Below, piece by piece: positions 1 to 9,727 of a stretch of 64,000 nt of DNA. The notes beneath the pieces are model-generated. The model had not been told where the DNA came from, did not search any database, and was given only the letters and a program-made list of their open reading frames with translations. The stretch is taken from positions 5,642,001 to 5,706,000 of the forward strand of contig NZ_CP063458.1 in the NCBI RefSeq assembly GCF_015169395.1. Reading direction: 5' to 3'. The position numbers and the translations under genes are program-made. Source of the stretch: Humisphaera borealis. Lineage in GTDB: Bacteria; Planctomycetota; Phycisphaerae; Tepidisphaerales; Tepidisphaeraceae. How positions within the stretch are numbered: position 1 is the first letter of the stretch; each line of letters begins with the position of its first letter.

Positions 1-2
1 GC

Positions 3-3000
3 AAGGCTTCGGTCATCGCCGCCCGGCGCGTGAACATCGATAACGCGACGCTCGACGAGACCGTCGAACTGAAGTCCATCGACGCCAGCGCGATCGCGGC
101 GTTTCTCCCGCCAGCCGTCGTCCGGCAACTGTCCGGCCAGCTCAACGGCGGCGTGATCGCCAAGGTTGCCGGCGGCAAGTCGATTGAAATCCGCGGCGAC
201 ATCGGCGGGAAGCAGATCACCTTCGCCAACGCCTCTTTCGCCCCCGGTGAAGCTTACCAAACCGACGAGCTGTCGATCCTGCTGCCGCTGACCATCAGCC
301 TGCCCAAGGGGCTGGGCGACGTCGCGTCGGCCGTCGTTCGCACCGACGGTGCGATCGGGCTGAAAACGGGACAGGTCCAATTGTCCGTCGCCGTCGATGC
401 CCCGCTGGCGTCGCTGATGTCGGCGGCAAAGAACCAGACCGTCGCGCTGCCCGGAAAACTCAACCAGACGCTCGTCGTCGATCTCGTCCCGCTGGCGGCA
501 ATGCTGCCCAACACGATCGGCCTGAAGCCAGGGTCGTCGCTCAGCGGCGGACGGTTCGAGCAGACCGTCACCGCCGACCTGTCGCCGGGGCAATCCAATG
601 TCGTGGTCACGGTTGACGTCAAAGACATCGCCGGCGAGGCGCCGATCGCGGGCGCTCAGGGTCAACCCATCAAACAGCCGTTCGCCGTCGAGCCCGTTTC
701 GCTCAGCATTAACGCGATCAGTCGCGGCGGCGGATTGACCGCACCGGACGTGCGCGATCTGACACTGAACCTGACGAGTGGCTTTGCGACCGGAACCGTC
801 ACCGCGCCCACCCTCGCGAGCCTGAAGGGCTCAATCGACGCCGACCTGGCCAAGCTCAAGCAGCAGCTCGGCCAGTTCCTGTCGTTGGACGAAACGCCGC
901 TCGCCGGGAAGGTGAACATTGCCGCCGACAGCACCGGCGACCCGACCAAACCTTCGGAGCCGGCCAAGTTTTCCGTCATCGTCACCGGGACCGACATCGA
1001 TACGCTCGTCGGCGGCAAGGCGGTCAAGCAGGCGCTGGTCCGCGCCGGCATTTCCGGCACCGTGCTCCGAACCGAGACCGGCGACGTGAAGGAAGTACGC
1101 GACCTCAGCGTCTCGGCGATCGTCGGCAACCCGACATCGCCGACCGTCGATGTGCAGATTGCCGTCCCGGCAATGACCTACGTTCCGCCGACGTCCGCCG
1201 TTGCCGCCGGTCGTTATGACATCCCCGCGTTCACGATCACCAAGGTCAACGTCGCGCTGAAGCAGGCGATGGCCGACTTCGGTGCGTTCGTACCGGCGAT
1301 GAGGGAGTACGACCTCTCCGCCGGCGCGCTGAGCGTCAGCGGCACCGGTTCGATGGTCGACGGTGCGATGCGCTTCGACGGCGCGGTCGCGACGACCAAC
1401 GTCGATCTCGGCCGCTACCTGGCGCTGTCGGCCACCGGCCCGGCGGCGCGCATCCGCCAGCGGACCGAAGTTCTCGCCGGCTACTCCCTCACCGCCAACC
1501 TCGGTGCAACCTATCAGCCGCTGCCGGATGGCGGCGCGAAGCTGACCGTCGCAAAGCTTGATGTCGCCGACAACCGCAAGTGGCTCTCGCTGCGCAGCCC
1601 CGGCGAGCTGATCGTCAACCTGCCCAAGGCCGGCTCTCCGCAGGCGGCGGGCAAGCTCGCGCTCGATCTTGATCTGGCGCAAACCCACGACCTGAGCCGC
1701 CGGTTTATGGCATCAACCAAGGAAGTCATCGCCGAGGCCTCCAGCCCCGACAAACCGGTCCTGGTGAAGAAGGGCCTGCTCGTCGCGACGATCGACCTCA
1801 AGCAAAACGCCGACGGCAGCATGGTGCTGGCGCTCGACGGCGGGATCGACGCGCTCACCGTCGCCGGCAACAAGCCGGTGCTGACGGACGAGAAGCTGAC
1901 ACTAGCCGTCAAGGCATCAACCGGGCCCAAACTGGCATCGGCGGTGCTCGAACAACTGCAGCTCAAGAGCGGCTTGGCGAACGTCGATGCGAGCGGGCAG
2001 TTCGCGCTCAGCCGAGTCGTCGGCGACACCACCGAAAGCGTTCCGCCGCTGGAGGTGGTCAAGAAGATGTCGGTGAAGGTGTCGACGCCGGAGCTGGCGA
2101 AACTGCAGGCGGTTGCCGAGGCGTTCCGGGCGACGAATCGGCCGGCGGTGACCTTCGGACCGGAAAAGCCAGAGCATCGTGGAGGACAGACATCGCTTCC
2201 CGGGGGACAGACATTTTTGTCTGTCACTCGGGAGGAAACCCGGGATTCGAACGCAAAGGGCTCCTCTGCATTCGAGAACTACAATAGGTCCCGAGTGACA
2301 GGCAAGAATGCCTATCCCCCACGAGGCCTTCCGATCGAAGTCGCCGCGGCTGACGAAAAGCTTCCCGCCGGCACGCCGGTCCCGGCGACGCTTCCGGCCG
2401 CCGCTCCTTCAATGCTCGAGCAGATCGGGGAAATCCGCATCAGCGAGCTATCCGCTTCGGGCCTGGGCACGACGCTGGTTCTGAAAGAGCCGTTGGTCGC
2501 CCGCAGCCCGTCAGAGCTGATGGCCCTCTTCACGCCGCCCGCCAAAGCCGGCGCGGCCACTCAGCCCGTGGCGGCAGCACCTGCGACAACACCGCCGGCG
2601 ACCCAGCCTACGCCCACCCCGCCTGCGAAAATCGCCGGCGGCTCGGCAACGATCTCGCTCGACATCACCGGCGACGGCAAAACGCTCACCATCGTACCGG
2701 TCGTGCAAACGTCAAAGCTCGCCGTCACCGTCGGCACGGCCACCCGCGACCTAGGCGACATCAGCGTCAAATCAACCCTTGCGGTCGCCACCCGCGCCCC
2801 AAACGCCGCCGCGGTCGCTCCGGCACTGGCCGGTTCGTTTACCGTGGCCGGGCAGATCGAACCGCTGATGGAACTGTCGGCGTTTCTCGGCGGGAACAAG
2901 CCGCAGTCGCCTTACGCCGGCGCGATCAACATCACCCAGAAGCTGGCCACCGAAGGCGCGGTGATCAAGCTTCAGGGCGGCGGCACGGTCGCCGACTTCC

Positions 3001-4505
3001 TCGCCCGCGACGCCGCCGGCAAGACGACCTTCACCGAGAAGACCATCCGCATCGACGACGACCTGTCGTTCGATACCGCCGGCGTCGGAACGCTGGCTTT
3101 GTCGAAGCTCGGCGTGGTCTTCGAATCCAGCGGCGCGATGAGCCTGGGCGTGACGGGGAAGATCATCGATCTCAGCCGCACGCGCACGTTCGACAACCTC
3201 GTCGCCGATGTGTCGTACGACGCCGAGAAGCTCTGGCCGATCATCCACGGCATGATGGCCGACCCGGCCACGCCGGCAGACAAGGACCCGTACAAGGATT
3301 ACGTCATCAAGGGCAAAGCCAGCCGCAGGTTCGCGCTCGGCGGCAGCCTGCCGGCGACGGACGACAAGGGCAACGTCATCCCGACCGCCGTCGCGCTGCG
3401 CAGCCTGATCGCCCGCGGCAGTGTTGCGTTGGACCTGGTGGAGGCCGAGGGACTGACCATTCAGAAGCTCGACATCCCCGTCACGCTCGTCGGCGGTGTG
3501 ATGAAAGTGATCGACGACAGCAAACCTGAAGGCCAGCAGAAGCCGACGCCGATCGCCTGCAACAGCGGCACGATCGACCTCGGCGGCATCGCGATCGATC
3601 TCAACGGCGAGTTCCCCCTGCTGAATATCCCGGCGAATCTGCCGCTGCTGAGCAAGGTGCAGCTCAACCCGGCACTGGCCAAATCGCTCGGCGACCTGGT
3701 GAACAACCCGCTGTTCGTTCCGTCGGCCGAGACCAAGGGGATCATGGACGTCACGATCGTGGAATGCCGCGACGTGCCGCTGGGCAAGATGCTCAAGGTG
3801 AACAGCCGGGAGAACAAGGGATACGCGGTCGCGACGTTTAGCTTCAGCGGGGCGCAGTTCAAGAACACGACGGTGACCGACCTTCTCGGCTACCTGAAGG
3901 TCGACGCCGACAGCTTGCAGGGGAGCATTCGCGACGGCAAGGTCACTTATAGCCGCGGATACATCGGCCATGACATGACGTTCGTTCTCGGCGAACGACA
4001 GGAGCGGACCATCCATCTCTACGGTAGGGTCAAGATGGCCGACAGCACCCTCGAACCGCTGACGATGCTCTTCTCGGCGAGCTGGTTCGGCGGCGACATC
4101 GCGAAGTTCGTCCCCAAGGGTGTACCGCTGTCGATGACCGGCAACTTCTCCGCGCCGCGGTACAACTTCGCGACAGCCGTTCATGAGGCACTCACGCAGA
4201 ACTACCTCAGCGGCAAGCCGGAGGATATCGCTAACCTGATCGACATTTTCAGCGGAAAGAAGAAGTCGCCGGCAAGTCCCGCCACCCGCGGTAGCGTGGG
4301 GGCGAACCCGGGTGTCAATCCCGGAGTTGCCCCGGCGACCAAACCGGCCGACAAGGCGCAGGACAATCCGTTCGGAATTCTCGGCGATATTCTCGGCCAA
4401 GCCGCCAGGGACAAGGAAAAGAAGGAACAGGAGAAGAAGGAGAAAGAGCGACGCGAAAAGGAGAAACGCGACGCCAAGAAGAAGCAGTCCGGGGACGACC
4501 GGTAG
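3..4505 (+). CDS. Large AsmA/TamB-like envelope protein, 5' end outside window
   Basis: The reading frame is open from base 3, so the GTG at 30 is probably an internal Val codon and the gene starts upstream. About 1,500 residues are visible. They are dominated by alternating Val/Thr/Ala/Asp beta-strand segments with repeated phrases such as LSVSGTGSMVDGAMRFDG and ALDLDLAQ, the texture of AsmA/TamB/DUF748 proteins. Those proteins form long beta structures spanning the periplasm and act in outer-membrane lipid or protein traffic. Near the end comes a segment typical of AsmA C-terminal regions (VPLSMTGNFSAPRYNF), then a Pro-rich linker and a very basic Lys/Glu tail (KEKKEQEKKEKERREKEKR). A hairpin repeat is inserted in frame at 2202-2320 and encodes about 40 residues of unrelated composition. 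Family assignment is by resemblance only; export and a TamB-like role are inferred. Confidence 0.6.
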   Translation, partial: KASVIAARRVNIDNATLDETVELKSIDASAIAAFLPPAVVRQLSGQLNGGVIAKVAGGKSIEIRGDIGGKQITFANASFAPGEAYQTDELSILLPLTISLPKGLGDVASAVVRTDGAIGLKTGQVQLSVAVDAPLASLMSAAKNQTVALPGKLNQTLVVDLVPLAAMLPNTIGLKPGSSLSGGRFEQTVTADLSPGQSNVVVTVDVKDIAGEAPIAGAQGQPIKQPFAVEPVSLSINAISRGGGLTAPDVRDLTLNLTSGFATGTVTAPTLASLKGSIDADLAKLKQQLGQFLSLDETPLAGKVNIAADSTGDPTKPSEPAKFSVIVTGTDIDTLVGGKAVKQALVRAGISGTVLRTETGDVKEVRDLSVSAIVGNPTSPTVDVQIAVPAMTYVPPTSAVAAGRYDIPAFTITKVNVALKQAMADFGAFVPAMREYDLSAGALSVSGTGSMVDGAMRFDGAVATTNVDLGRYLALSATGPAARIRQRTEVLAGYSLTANLGATYQPLPDGGAKLTVAKLDVADNRKWLSLRSPGELIVNLPKAGSPQAAGKLALDLDLAQTHDLSRRFMASTKEVIAEASSPDKPVLVKKGLLVATIDLKQNADGSMVLALDGGIDALTVAGNKPVLTDEKLTLAVKASTGPKLASAVLEQLQLKSGLANVDASGQFALSRVVGDTTESVPPLEVVKKMSVKVSTPELAKLQAVAEAFRATNRPAVTFGPEKPEHRGGQTSLPGGQTFLSVTREETRDSNAKGSSAFENYNRSRVTGKNAYPPRGLPIEVAAADEKLPAGTPVPATLPAAAPSMLEQIGEIRISELSASGLGTTLVLKEPLVARSPSELMALFTPPAKAGAATQPVAAAPATTPPATQPTPTPPAKIAGGSATISLDITGDGKTLTIVPVVQTSKLAVTVGTATRDLGDISVKSTLAVATRAPNAAAVAPALAGSFTVAGQIEPLMELSAFLGGNKPQSPYAGAINITQKLATEGAVIKLQGGGTVADFLARDAAGKTTFTEKTIRIDDDLSFDTAGVGTLALSKLGVVFESSGAMSLGVTGKIIDLSRTRTFDNLVADVSYDAEKLWPIIHGMMADPATPADKDPYKDYVIKGKASRRFALGGSLPATDDKGNVIPTAVALRSLIARGSVALDLVEAEGLTIQKLDIPVTLVGGVMKVIDDSKPEGQQKPTPIACNSGTIDLGGIAIDLNGEFPLLNIPANLPLLSKVQLNPALAKSLGDLVNNPLFVPSAETKGIMDVTIVECRDVPLGKMLKVNSRENKGYAVATFSFSGAQFKNTTVTDLLGYLKVDADSLQGSIRDGKVTYSRGYIGHDMTFVLGERQERTIHLYGRVKMADSTLEPLTMLFSASWFGGDIAKFVPKGVPLSMTGNFSAPRYNFATAVHEALTQNYLSGKPEDIANLIDIFSGKKKSPASPATRGSVGANPGVNPGVAPATKPADKAQDNPFGILGDILGQAARDKEKKEQEKKEKERREKEKRDAKKKQSGDDR
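2202..2320. repeat. Hairpin-armed repeat element inside a coding sequence
   Basis: Two 32-base arms (2202-2233 and 2289-2320) are imperfect inverted copies of each other, about 27 of 32 bases matching. Each arm is also a hairpin itself: GACAGACATTTTTGTCTGTC in the left arm and a diverged copy in the right. They enclose about 55 bases. The element lies inside the AsmA-like gene without breaking its frame. This looks like a REP/BIME or MITE-type element. No transposase is nearby. Confidence 0.75.
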
Positions 4506-4583
4506 CAGGTCACCGGGGGACGGAGGGTCGCCGTAAGGCGCGACCCCTATCCCATCCGCGTACGACCTCTACAATGCCGGAAT

Positions 4584-6368
4584 ATGAGGATCGCCCTCTG
4601 CCAGATCAACCCGACCGTCGGCGACATCGCCGGGAACCTGACCAAGCACCTGGAATTCATCGCCGCTGCTCGCAAGGCGGGCGCCGAGCTTGCTGTCTTT
4701 CCGGAGCTTTCGCTGCTGGGGTACCCGCCTAAAGACCTGCTGCTGAAGCGGTCTTTCGTGGACGATTCACTAGCGGCGTTGGAGGAGCTCGCGGGCCAGA
4801 CCCGGGGGCTCGATGTGATCGTCGGCTACGCCGATCGCAACGCCAACCCGGTCGGCCGGCCGCTGCACAATGCGGTGGCGCTGCTGCGGGACGGGCAGGT
4901 AGCAAGCCGGCACTTCAAGACGCTGCTGCCCACCTACGACGTGTTCGACGAAAGCCGTTACTTCGAACCCGGCCGACGCGACGAGCGCGAGAACCTGGTG
5001 GAAGTCACCTCGGCCGAAGGACGCCACATCATCGGCATGAGCATCTGCGAAGATCTCTGGAACGATGAGCAACTCATCGCCCGGCGGCTGTATCACGAGA
5101 ATCCCATCGCCGATCTGATGAGCGTCGGTGCAGAGCTGCTAGTGAACGCCAGCGCCAGCCCGTTCGTGCTGGGCAAGCACGCGTTCCGGCTCGAACTGTT
5201 CGCCGCCCAGGCCCGTCGGTTCGGCAAGCCGATCGTGTACGTCAATCAGGTCGGCGGAAACGACGAGCTGGTGTTCGACGGCAACAGCGTCGTCATCGAC
5301 GGCAGCGGCAAGTTGATCGCCACCGGCAAGGCGTTCGGCGAAGACCTGCTGATCGCCGAGGTGGGCATTCCTAAGCTGCTGAAGCCGACCGAGCCGATCG
5401 GCATGCCGGCCGACTACCCACCGCCGCTGTCGGCCATGCCCGCCGCATCGGCTTATGCGGGCGAGCGGACAGACATGCGGGCCGATCGGATGCTCAGTGC
5501 GCCCGATTCCTACGAGGAAGCCGACCTGGAAGCGGTCTTCAAGGCGCTGGTGCTGGGTCTTCGCGACTACGTTCACAAGACCGGCTTCAAGTCGGTGGTG
5601 CTGGGGCTATCGGGCGGAATCGACTCGGCCCTGACGGCCGCACTGGCCGCCGAGGCGTTCGGGCCGGAAAAGGTCGTCGGCGTAGCCATGCCGAGCAAGT
5701 TCAGTTCCGATCACAGCATCGGCGATGCTCGCGACCTGGCGAAGAACCTCGGCCTCAACTTCCACACCATCCCAATCAAGGACGTTCACGCGGCGTTCGA
5801 AAGCACGCTGGCCGGCGTCTTCAAAGGTCTTGCACCAGACGTTACCGAAGAGAACCTTCAGGCTCGCAGTCGCGGCGTCATCCTGATGGCGATCTCGAAC
5901 AAGCTGAACCACCTGCTGCTCACCACCGGAAACAAGAGCGAACTGGCCGTCGGTTACTGCACGCTCTACGGCGACATGTGCGGCGGATTGGCGGTCATCT
6001 CCGACGTGCCGAAGACGCTGGTCTGGGAGTTGTCGCGGTACTACAACCGCTCCAAGGGCCGTGAGATGATTCCGCAGAGCAGTATCGACAAGGTCCCCAG
6101 CGCCGAGCTGCGACCAAACCAGACCGACCAGGATTCGCTGCCGCCTTACGAAGTGCTCGACGGAATCCTGTTCCGCTATGTGGAAGAGGAGAAGGGCCCG
6201 CGGCAGATCATCGCCGAGGGGTTCGATGAGGCGACGGTCAATCGAATGATCCGCCTGATCGACCGCAGCGAGTATAAGCGCCGCCAGGCCGCGCCGGGTC
6301 TTAAGGTGACCAGCCGAGCTTTCGGTTTCGGCCGGCGGATGCCGATCGCGCAGCGGTATTCGCCTTGA
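4584..6368 (+). CDS. nadE: Glutamine-dependent NAD+ synthetase
   Basis: 594 residues, the usual length for the two-domain enzyme that converts nicotinate adenine dinucleotide plus ATP and glutamine to NAD+. Residues about 1-270 form a nitrilase-fold glutaminase with the Glu-Lys-Cys triad visible: Glu41 (FPELSLLGYPP), Lys112 (HFKTLLPTYDVFDE) and Cys155 (GMSICEDLWND). Residues about 320-590 form the ATP-pyrophosphatase synthetase domain with its P-loop (LGLSGGIDSALTAALA near 340) and the GNKSELAVGYCTLYGD segment. The ATG at 4584 starts directly with the conserved MRIALCQINPTVGD. It lies 78 bases after the AsmA-like gene on the same strand. A second NAD module (pnuC-nadR) lies 40 kb away in this window. 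Confidence 0.96.
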   Translation: MRIALCQINPTVGDIAGNLTKHLEFIAAARKAGAELAVFPELSLLGYPPKDLLLKRSFVDDSLAALEELAGQTRGLDVIVGYADRNANPVGRPLHNAVALLRDGQVASRHFKTLLPTYDVFDESRYFEPGRRDERENLVEVTSAEGRHIIGMSICEDLWNDEQLIARRLYHENPIADLMSVGAELLVNASASPFVLGKHAFRLELFAAQARRFGKPIVYVNQVGGNDELVFDGNSVVIDGSGKLIATGKAFGEDLLIAEVGIPKLLKPTEPIGMPADYPPPLSAMPAASAYAGERTDMRADRMLSAPDSYEEADLEAVFKALVLGLRDYVHKTGFKSVVLGLSGGIDSALTAALAAEAFGPEKVVGVAMPSKFSSDHSIGDARDLAKNLGLNFHTIPIKDVHAAFESTLAGVFKGLAPDVTEENLQARSRGVILMAISNKLNHLLLTTGNKSELAVGYCTLYGDMCGGLAVISDVPKTLVWELSRYYNRSKGREMIPQSSIDKVPSAELRPNQTDQDSLPPYEVLDGILFRYVEEEKGPRQIIAEGFDEATVNRMIRLIDRSEYKRRQAAPGLKVTSRAFGFGRRMPIAQRYSP

Positions 6369-6381
6369 ACCTGCCGGGCGA

Positions 6382-6575
6382 ACGGGGAGGGGATCACCAC
6401 GGAGGCACGGAGACACTGAGGGCAACTCGGCGGACGCCGCTTTTAGCCATCCTGAAGTACTCCGAAGGACAAGTTAGTCCTGACCTGGAAGCATTTTGGT
6501 GTTCGCAGTGCCTCTGGATGACAGGTTGCGCCGTCCACCGAGTTACCCTCCGTGCCTCCGTGGTGATCCCCCCGT
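6382..6575. repeat. Long inverted repeat with CACCACGGAGGCACGGAG arms
   Basis: Left arm about 6382-6437 and right arm about 6528-6575 are inverted copies around a roughly 90-base centre. The words GGATCACCACGGAGGCACGG on the left and its reverse complement on the right match perfectly; the left arm has eight extra bases (ACACTGAG). The element fills the space between convergent nadE and the gene at 6593. ACCACGGAG-type repeats occur in many unrelated bacterial genomes; their function is unknown to me. Confidence 0.8.
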
Positions 6576-6592
6576 CTTCAAGATGCGAATCG

Positions 6593-7357
6593 TCACCGGA
6601 AGACCATCACATACACCAGTATGGCGACCGCATTAATCGCAGTCACGATCGCGACTTTTCCGATGACGTCGCGGATCTCGTCCGGAAACGGGTCGAGCGG
6701 CATCGTGATCCAGTCGATCAGCCGCGACAGTTTTCCTTCGGATTCGGGCGGCGGGGCGGCGACGATAGTTGAATCGTCCTGCGGTCCAGCGTGCGATTCA
6801 TCGTGTGACGCATCATGCGGCTCGGCGAGCGCGGCCCGTTCGTCGTGGCCGACGGCTTCGGCACTGTGAGCGGCGGCCGCCGCCGGCACGTCCGACGGTG
6901 GGGATTGCGCGTCTCCCTCGGAGAGCCGTCCGAGAAGGTCGGCCACGCCATCGGCCGAGATATCGTCCGGGTTGGCGCTGGCGGCGGGGTCGGAGGGTGG
7001 CGTTGCCGCCGTGGTGTCTCCCGTAGAAGGCTCGGGCGTCCGATCCGCGGGCGGTGCGTCTGCCGCTGCCACCTGCTGCGAAAAGACCTGATCCAGTTCC
7101 TTCGAAATCGTGTCCTGCGGCAGCGAGGGCGAAGACGTGCCATCGCCCGGCGTATCGAGCACTGCGTCCGCCGACCTGACCGGTTCGGCCGGCGCTCTGG
7201 GCGCGGGCGTCCGTTCCGGCTCGATCTCGGCATCGGCGAGCAGGCGGTTGATTTCATCCCCGGCCATCTGCGACAGCAGATCGTCCGCCCGGCCCGCGGT
7301 CGGGGCTGGGTCGGGGACTTTGAGGGCGTCGAGGGTGTCGGAGGGCGTAGCGCTCAT
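6593..7357 (-). CDS. Acidic Pro/Ala-rich protein with C-terminal membrane anchor
   Basis: About 254 residues if started at the ATG at 7357 (MSATPSDTLDAL); an ATG-less extension to 7390 is open but basic and unlike the rest. The body is low-complexity and rich in Pro, Ala, Asp and Ser. The last 25 residues (VAIVTAINAVAILVYVMVFR) form a single hydrophobic segment at the extreme C-terminus, so the protein is probably tail-anchored with its bulk in the cytoplasm. Three short amphipathic stretches recur (DEINRLLADAE, ISKELDQVF, GVADLLGRLSE). The first recalls the EIDALL peptide at the FliM/FliN N-terminus, but that may be coincidence. Function unknown. It is divergent from rsmE. Confidence 0.6.
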   Translation of the reverse strand: MSATPSDTLDALKVPDPAPTAGRADDLLSQMAGDEINRLLADAEIEPERTPAPRAPAEPVRSADAVLDTPGDGTSSPSLPQDTISKELDQVFSQQVAAADAPPADRTPEPSTGDTTAATPPSDPAASANPDDISADGVADLLGRLSEGDAQSPPSDVPAAAAAHSAEAVGHDERAALAEPHDASHDESHAGPQDDSTIVAAPPPESEGKLSRLIDWITMPLDPFPDEIRDVIGKVAIVTAINAVAILVYVMVFR

Positions 7358-7531
7358 CGTCGAACGGGTGCGCAACCGTTGCGCAGCCACTCATTATCAT
7401 GTTATCGACCCTGCGCCGAACGACTTGAGCACCGGCGAGGCCCGTGGGGTGCACATCGCCCGACCGGAAACGCGATGAAGGAGCGATCAGTATTGCCCCC
7501 GTCACGCCGGGCTCCAATAATCCCTCACCTC

Positions 7532-8266
7532 ATGCCCCGACGACTCCACATCGCCAGCCTTCATCCCGGGGTGCTCAGCCTCGACCCGATTCAGGTCCGC
7601 CACGCCCGCCAGGCACTACGGCTGATGGACGGCGACGAAGTGGAACTGTTCGACGATGCCGGCCGAACCGCGCTCGCGACGATCATCGCCGGTGCGTCCC
7701 ACGAACTGAACCTCCGCGTTGATGCGGTGCGCGAGGCGCGCGAAATCGGCTTCACCTGGACCGTTGCCGCCGCCGTGCCCAAAGGCGAGCGAGCGGACTG
7801 GCTTGTCGAGAAGCTGTCGGAACTGGGTTGTGGCGGGTTTGTTCCGCTGATCGCCGAGCGGAGCGTTGTGACTCCGAAGGGGACCGGCAAGCACGACCGG
7901 TGGGTTCGCATTGCCACCGAGTCAGCCAAGCAATGCCGGCGGCCCGGCGTAATGTGCATTGAGTCGCCGATCTCGCTGGACGAGTGCCTGCGGACGCTCG
8001 ATATCGGCGCGGGCGGTTCGGCGTGGTTCTTCGATACAGGATCGACCGCGATTCCGGTGCGAGAACTGCTGCTCAACCCCGTTGCACCGCGATCGCTGAC
8101 GGTGCTCGTCGGTCCGGAAGGGGGCTGGTCGCCGACCGAGGTGGACCGGATGCTGGACGCCCGCTTGACGGCGGTCGCGCTGACATCGACGATTCTCCGC
8201 GTTGAAACGGCCGCCGTGGCGGCGGGGGCGCTGGTGGCATCGATGTGGGCCAGCCCACGAGGATGA
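7532..8266 (+). CDS. rsmE: 16S rRNA (uracil1498-N3)-methyltransferase
   Basis: 244 residues, normal for RsmE, which uses S-adenosylmethionine to methylate U1498 of 16S rRNA. It has a small N-terminal PUA-like domain (IQVRHARQALRLMDGDEVELFDD) followed by a SPOUT methyltransferase domain. Family signatures are visible: KGERADWLVEKLSELG near residue 90, LVGPEGGWSPTEVDRM near 190 and the trefoil-knot strand-helix LTSTILRVETAAVAA near 215. The start MPRRLHIA was chosen because conservation begins there; a much longer upstream open frame is antisense to the neighbouring gene. Confidence 0.93.
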   Translation: MPRRLHIASLHPGVLSLDPIQVRHARQALRLMDGDEVELFDDAGRTALATIIAGASHELNLRVDAVREAREIGFTWTVAAAVPKGERADWLVEKLSELGCGGFVPLIAERSVVTPKGTGKHDRWVRIATESAKQCRRPGVMCIESPISLDECLRTLDIGAGGSAWFFDTGSTAIPVRELLLNPVAPRSLTVLVGPEGGWSPTEVDRMLDARLTAVALTSTILRVETAAVAAGALVASMWASPRG

Positions 8267-8312
8267 GACGGCCGAAGGCAGACATTCAACCCAACAAGAA
8301 GGCAGACCTGAC

Positions 8313-9140
8313 GTGACCCAGAACCCGTACCCGCATGCTCCATACCAGCCGTACCGCCCGCCGCCAGACCCGGCCGCGCCGGCCCGGCGCGCAGCGATCA
8401 TGATGTGGGTGATGGGCACGCTCGCCGTCATCGGCGGGCTTTGCTTTGCCGCGGTGATGCCGACGTTCATCGATTCCATGCTGAACTCCAACGTGCCCGA
8501 GGCACAGCAGCTTAGACAGCAGCTTGCGGAGCTCGAAGGCAAGGCCGGCGTCTCGGCCAAGACCCAACTGCTGGTCAGCGGAATGGTGCTGATTATCGCC
8601 GGCGGAATCCTTGGCGTGGTGGCGTTTTTCGTTCGGGGCGGCGGCAAGGGCGGCGTGATCGCCGGCATCGTCGTGGTGGGCCTGGCGATTGCGTACTTCG
8701 TGTTGAACCTGCTCGCGTCCGTGCTGATGGGCGGAAGCCCGGCGCAGTTGGCGCTAGGCGCGTGTTTTATGCTGGTCATACTCGGTGCGCTCGGCACGAC
8801 GCTGAAGTGGCTCATCGACGCGGTCAGAAATGCCTCACGGATGGGCGCACTACAGTCCCAACAGCAACAGATGTACGGGCGATACGGCCAATCCTCCCCA
8901 CAGGAGCCAAACCCGCCCGCCTGGCCGCAGCAGCCCGGCGGATACCCGCCGCCCGGCTATTCCCCACCCGGCCAGCCACCGGCCGTGCCTCCGGTCGGCC
9001 CGCCAGCGCAGGGCGGCTCGTTCGGTCCCGCGCCCTTCGGCATCCCGCCGCCGCCTGACGAGGCGGGCGGGAAGTATGGGTATGCGACAAAGCCTTCCGA
9101 TGAGACCTCTCAACCACCTCGCCACGACGGAAGCGTTTAA
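8313..9140 (+). CDS. Membrane protein with Pro/Gln/Gly-rich cytoplasmic tail
   Basis: 275 residues starting at GTG 8313 after a purine-rich stretch (AAGAAGG). A short Pro/Tyr-rich head (NPYPHAPYQPYRPPPDP) precedes four hydrophobic segments at roughly residues 30-50, 90-110, 120-140 and 150-170. The last 90 residues are Pro, Gly and Gln rich with recurring PPGYSPPGQPP-like units and no predicted fold. It starts about 45 bases after rsmE and may be cotranscribed with it. I do not recognise a family. Confidence 0.7.
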   Translation: MTQNPYPHAPYQPYRPPPDPAAPARRAAIMMWVMGTLAVIGGLCFAAVMPTFIDSMLNSNVPEAQQLRQQLAELEGKAGVSAKTQLLVSGMVLIIAGGILGVVAFFVRGGGKGGVIAGIVVVGLAIAYFVLNLLASVLMGGSPAQLALGACFMLVILGALGTTLKWLIDAVRNASRMGALQSQQQQMYGRYGQSSPQEPNPPAWPQQPGGYPPPGYSPPGQPPAVPPVGPPAQGGSFGPAPFGIPPPPDEAGGKYGYATKPSDETSQPPRHDGSV

Positions 9141-9191
9141 GAGGAGCTGCGCCTGACGCCGCCCGACCGACAACTTTCCTTTCTGCAAGCG

Positions 9192-9725
9192 GTGGAGGCT
9201 GTTGAAAGGGCTCAAGACGCAACCCGTGTAATGGGCATCGTCTTGATCGTTCTATTCTTTTGCTTCGGTTGCTGTGTGCTCGGTGTTCTTGAAAGGGACA
9301 CCCGCGGCGACCTGACCATCCCCTTGATCGTCGATGGCGGCATGCTCGTGGCGGGAGTCGCCGCTACATTGCTGGCGGGAAGCGCAAAGCGCAGGCAGCA
9401 ATGGGCCGTGATCGCGGTGTTGACCATCGCCGGTCTTGTCGCTTCTGCCGGCCCGGTCTATCTGCTCGGACGGATATACATGACAGGTTTGACGTCCGCC
9501 GACGTTATGCTGACGGCGATCTTCACCGGTCTCGAGTTTTCGGCCATCCTCTGCATCATTCGTGTGTCGCAGTCCATTGGCGTTATGCGCCAATGGGGCC
9601 AGTGGGATGATCGAACGAGAGCATTTGAGGTGGTACCCCTGGGCGGGCACTCCGTTCTAGCGCCCACCGAGCCCGGTGATCTGGAGGCAATCGACGGCTC
9701 CGACAGGTTCAGGGACGACAAGTGA
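9192..9725 (+). CDS. Small four-helix membrane protein, unknown
   Basis: About 177 residues from the GTG at 9192; no ATG or TTG alternative lies upstream in frame before the preceding stop. Four hydrophobic segments are visible (GIVLIVLFFCFGCCVLGVL; LIVDGGMLVAGVAATLLAG; VIAVLTIAGLVASAGPVYLL; DVMLTAIFTGLEFSAILCII), followed by a soluble tail of about 50 residues. It follows the previous membrane-protein gene by 51 bases on the same strand. Its stop lies two bases from the end of convergent trpS. Function unknown. Confidence 0.6.
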   Translation: MEAVERAQDATRVMGIVLIVLFFCFGCCVLGVLERDTRGDLTIPLIVDGGMLVAGVAATLLAGSAKRRQQWAVIAVLTIAGLVASAGPVYLLGRIYMTGLTSADVMLTAIFTGLEFSAILCIIRVSQSIGVMRQWGQWDDRTRAFEVVPLGGHSVLAPTEPGDLEAIDGSDRFRDDK

Positions 9726-9727
9726 AC

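Noticed and set aside
2772-4400. Long antisense open frame (542 codons) on the minus strand inside the AsmA-like gene
   Set aside because: Arg/Val/Asp-heavy shadow of a high-GC gene with no ribosome site or family motif.
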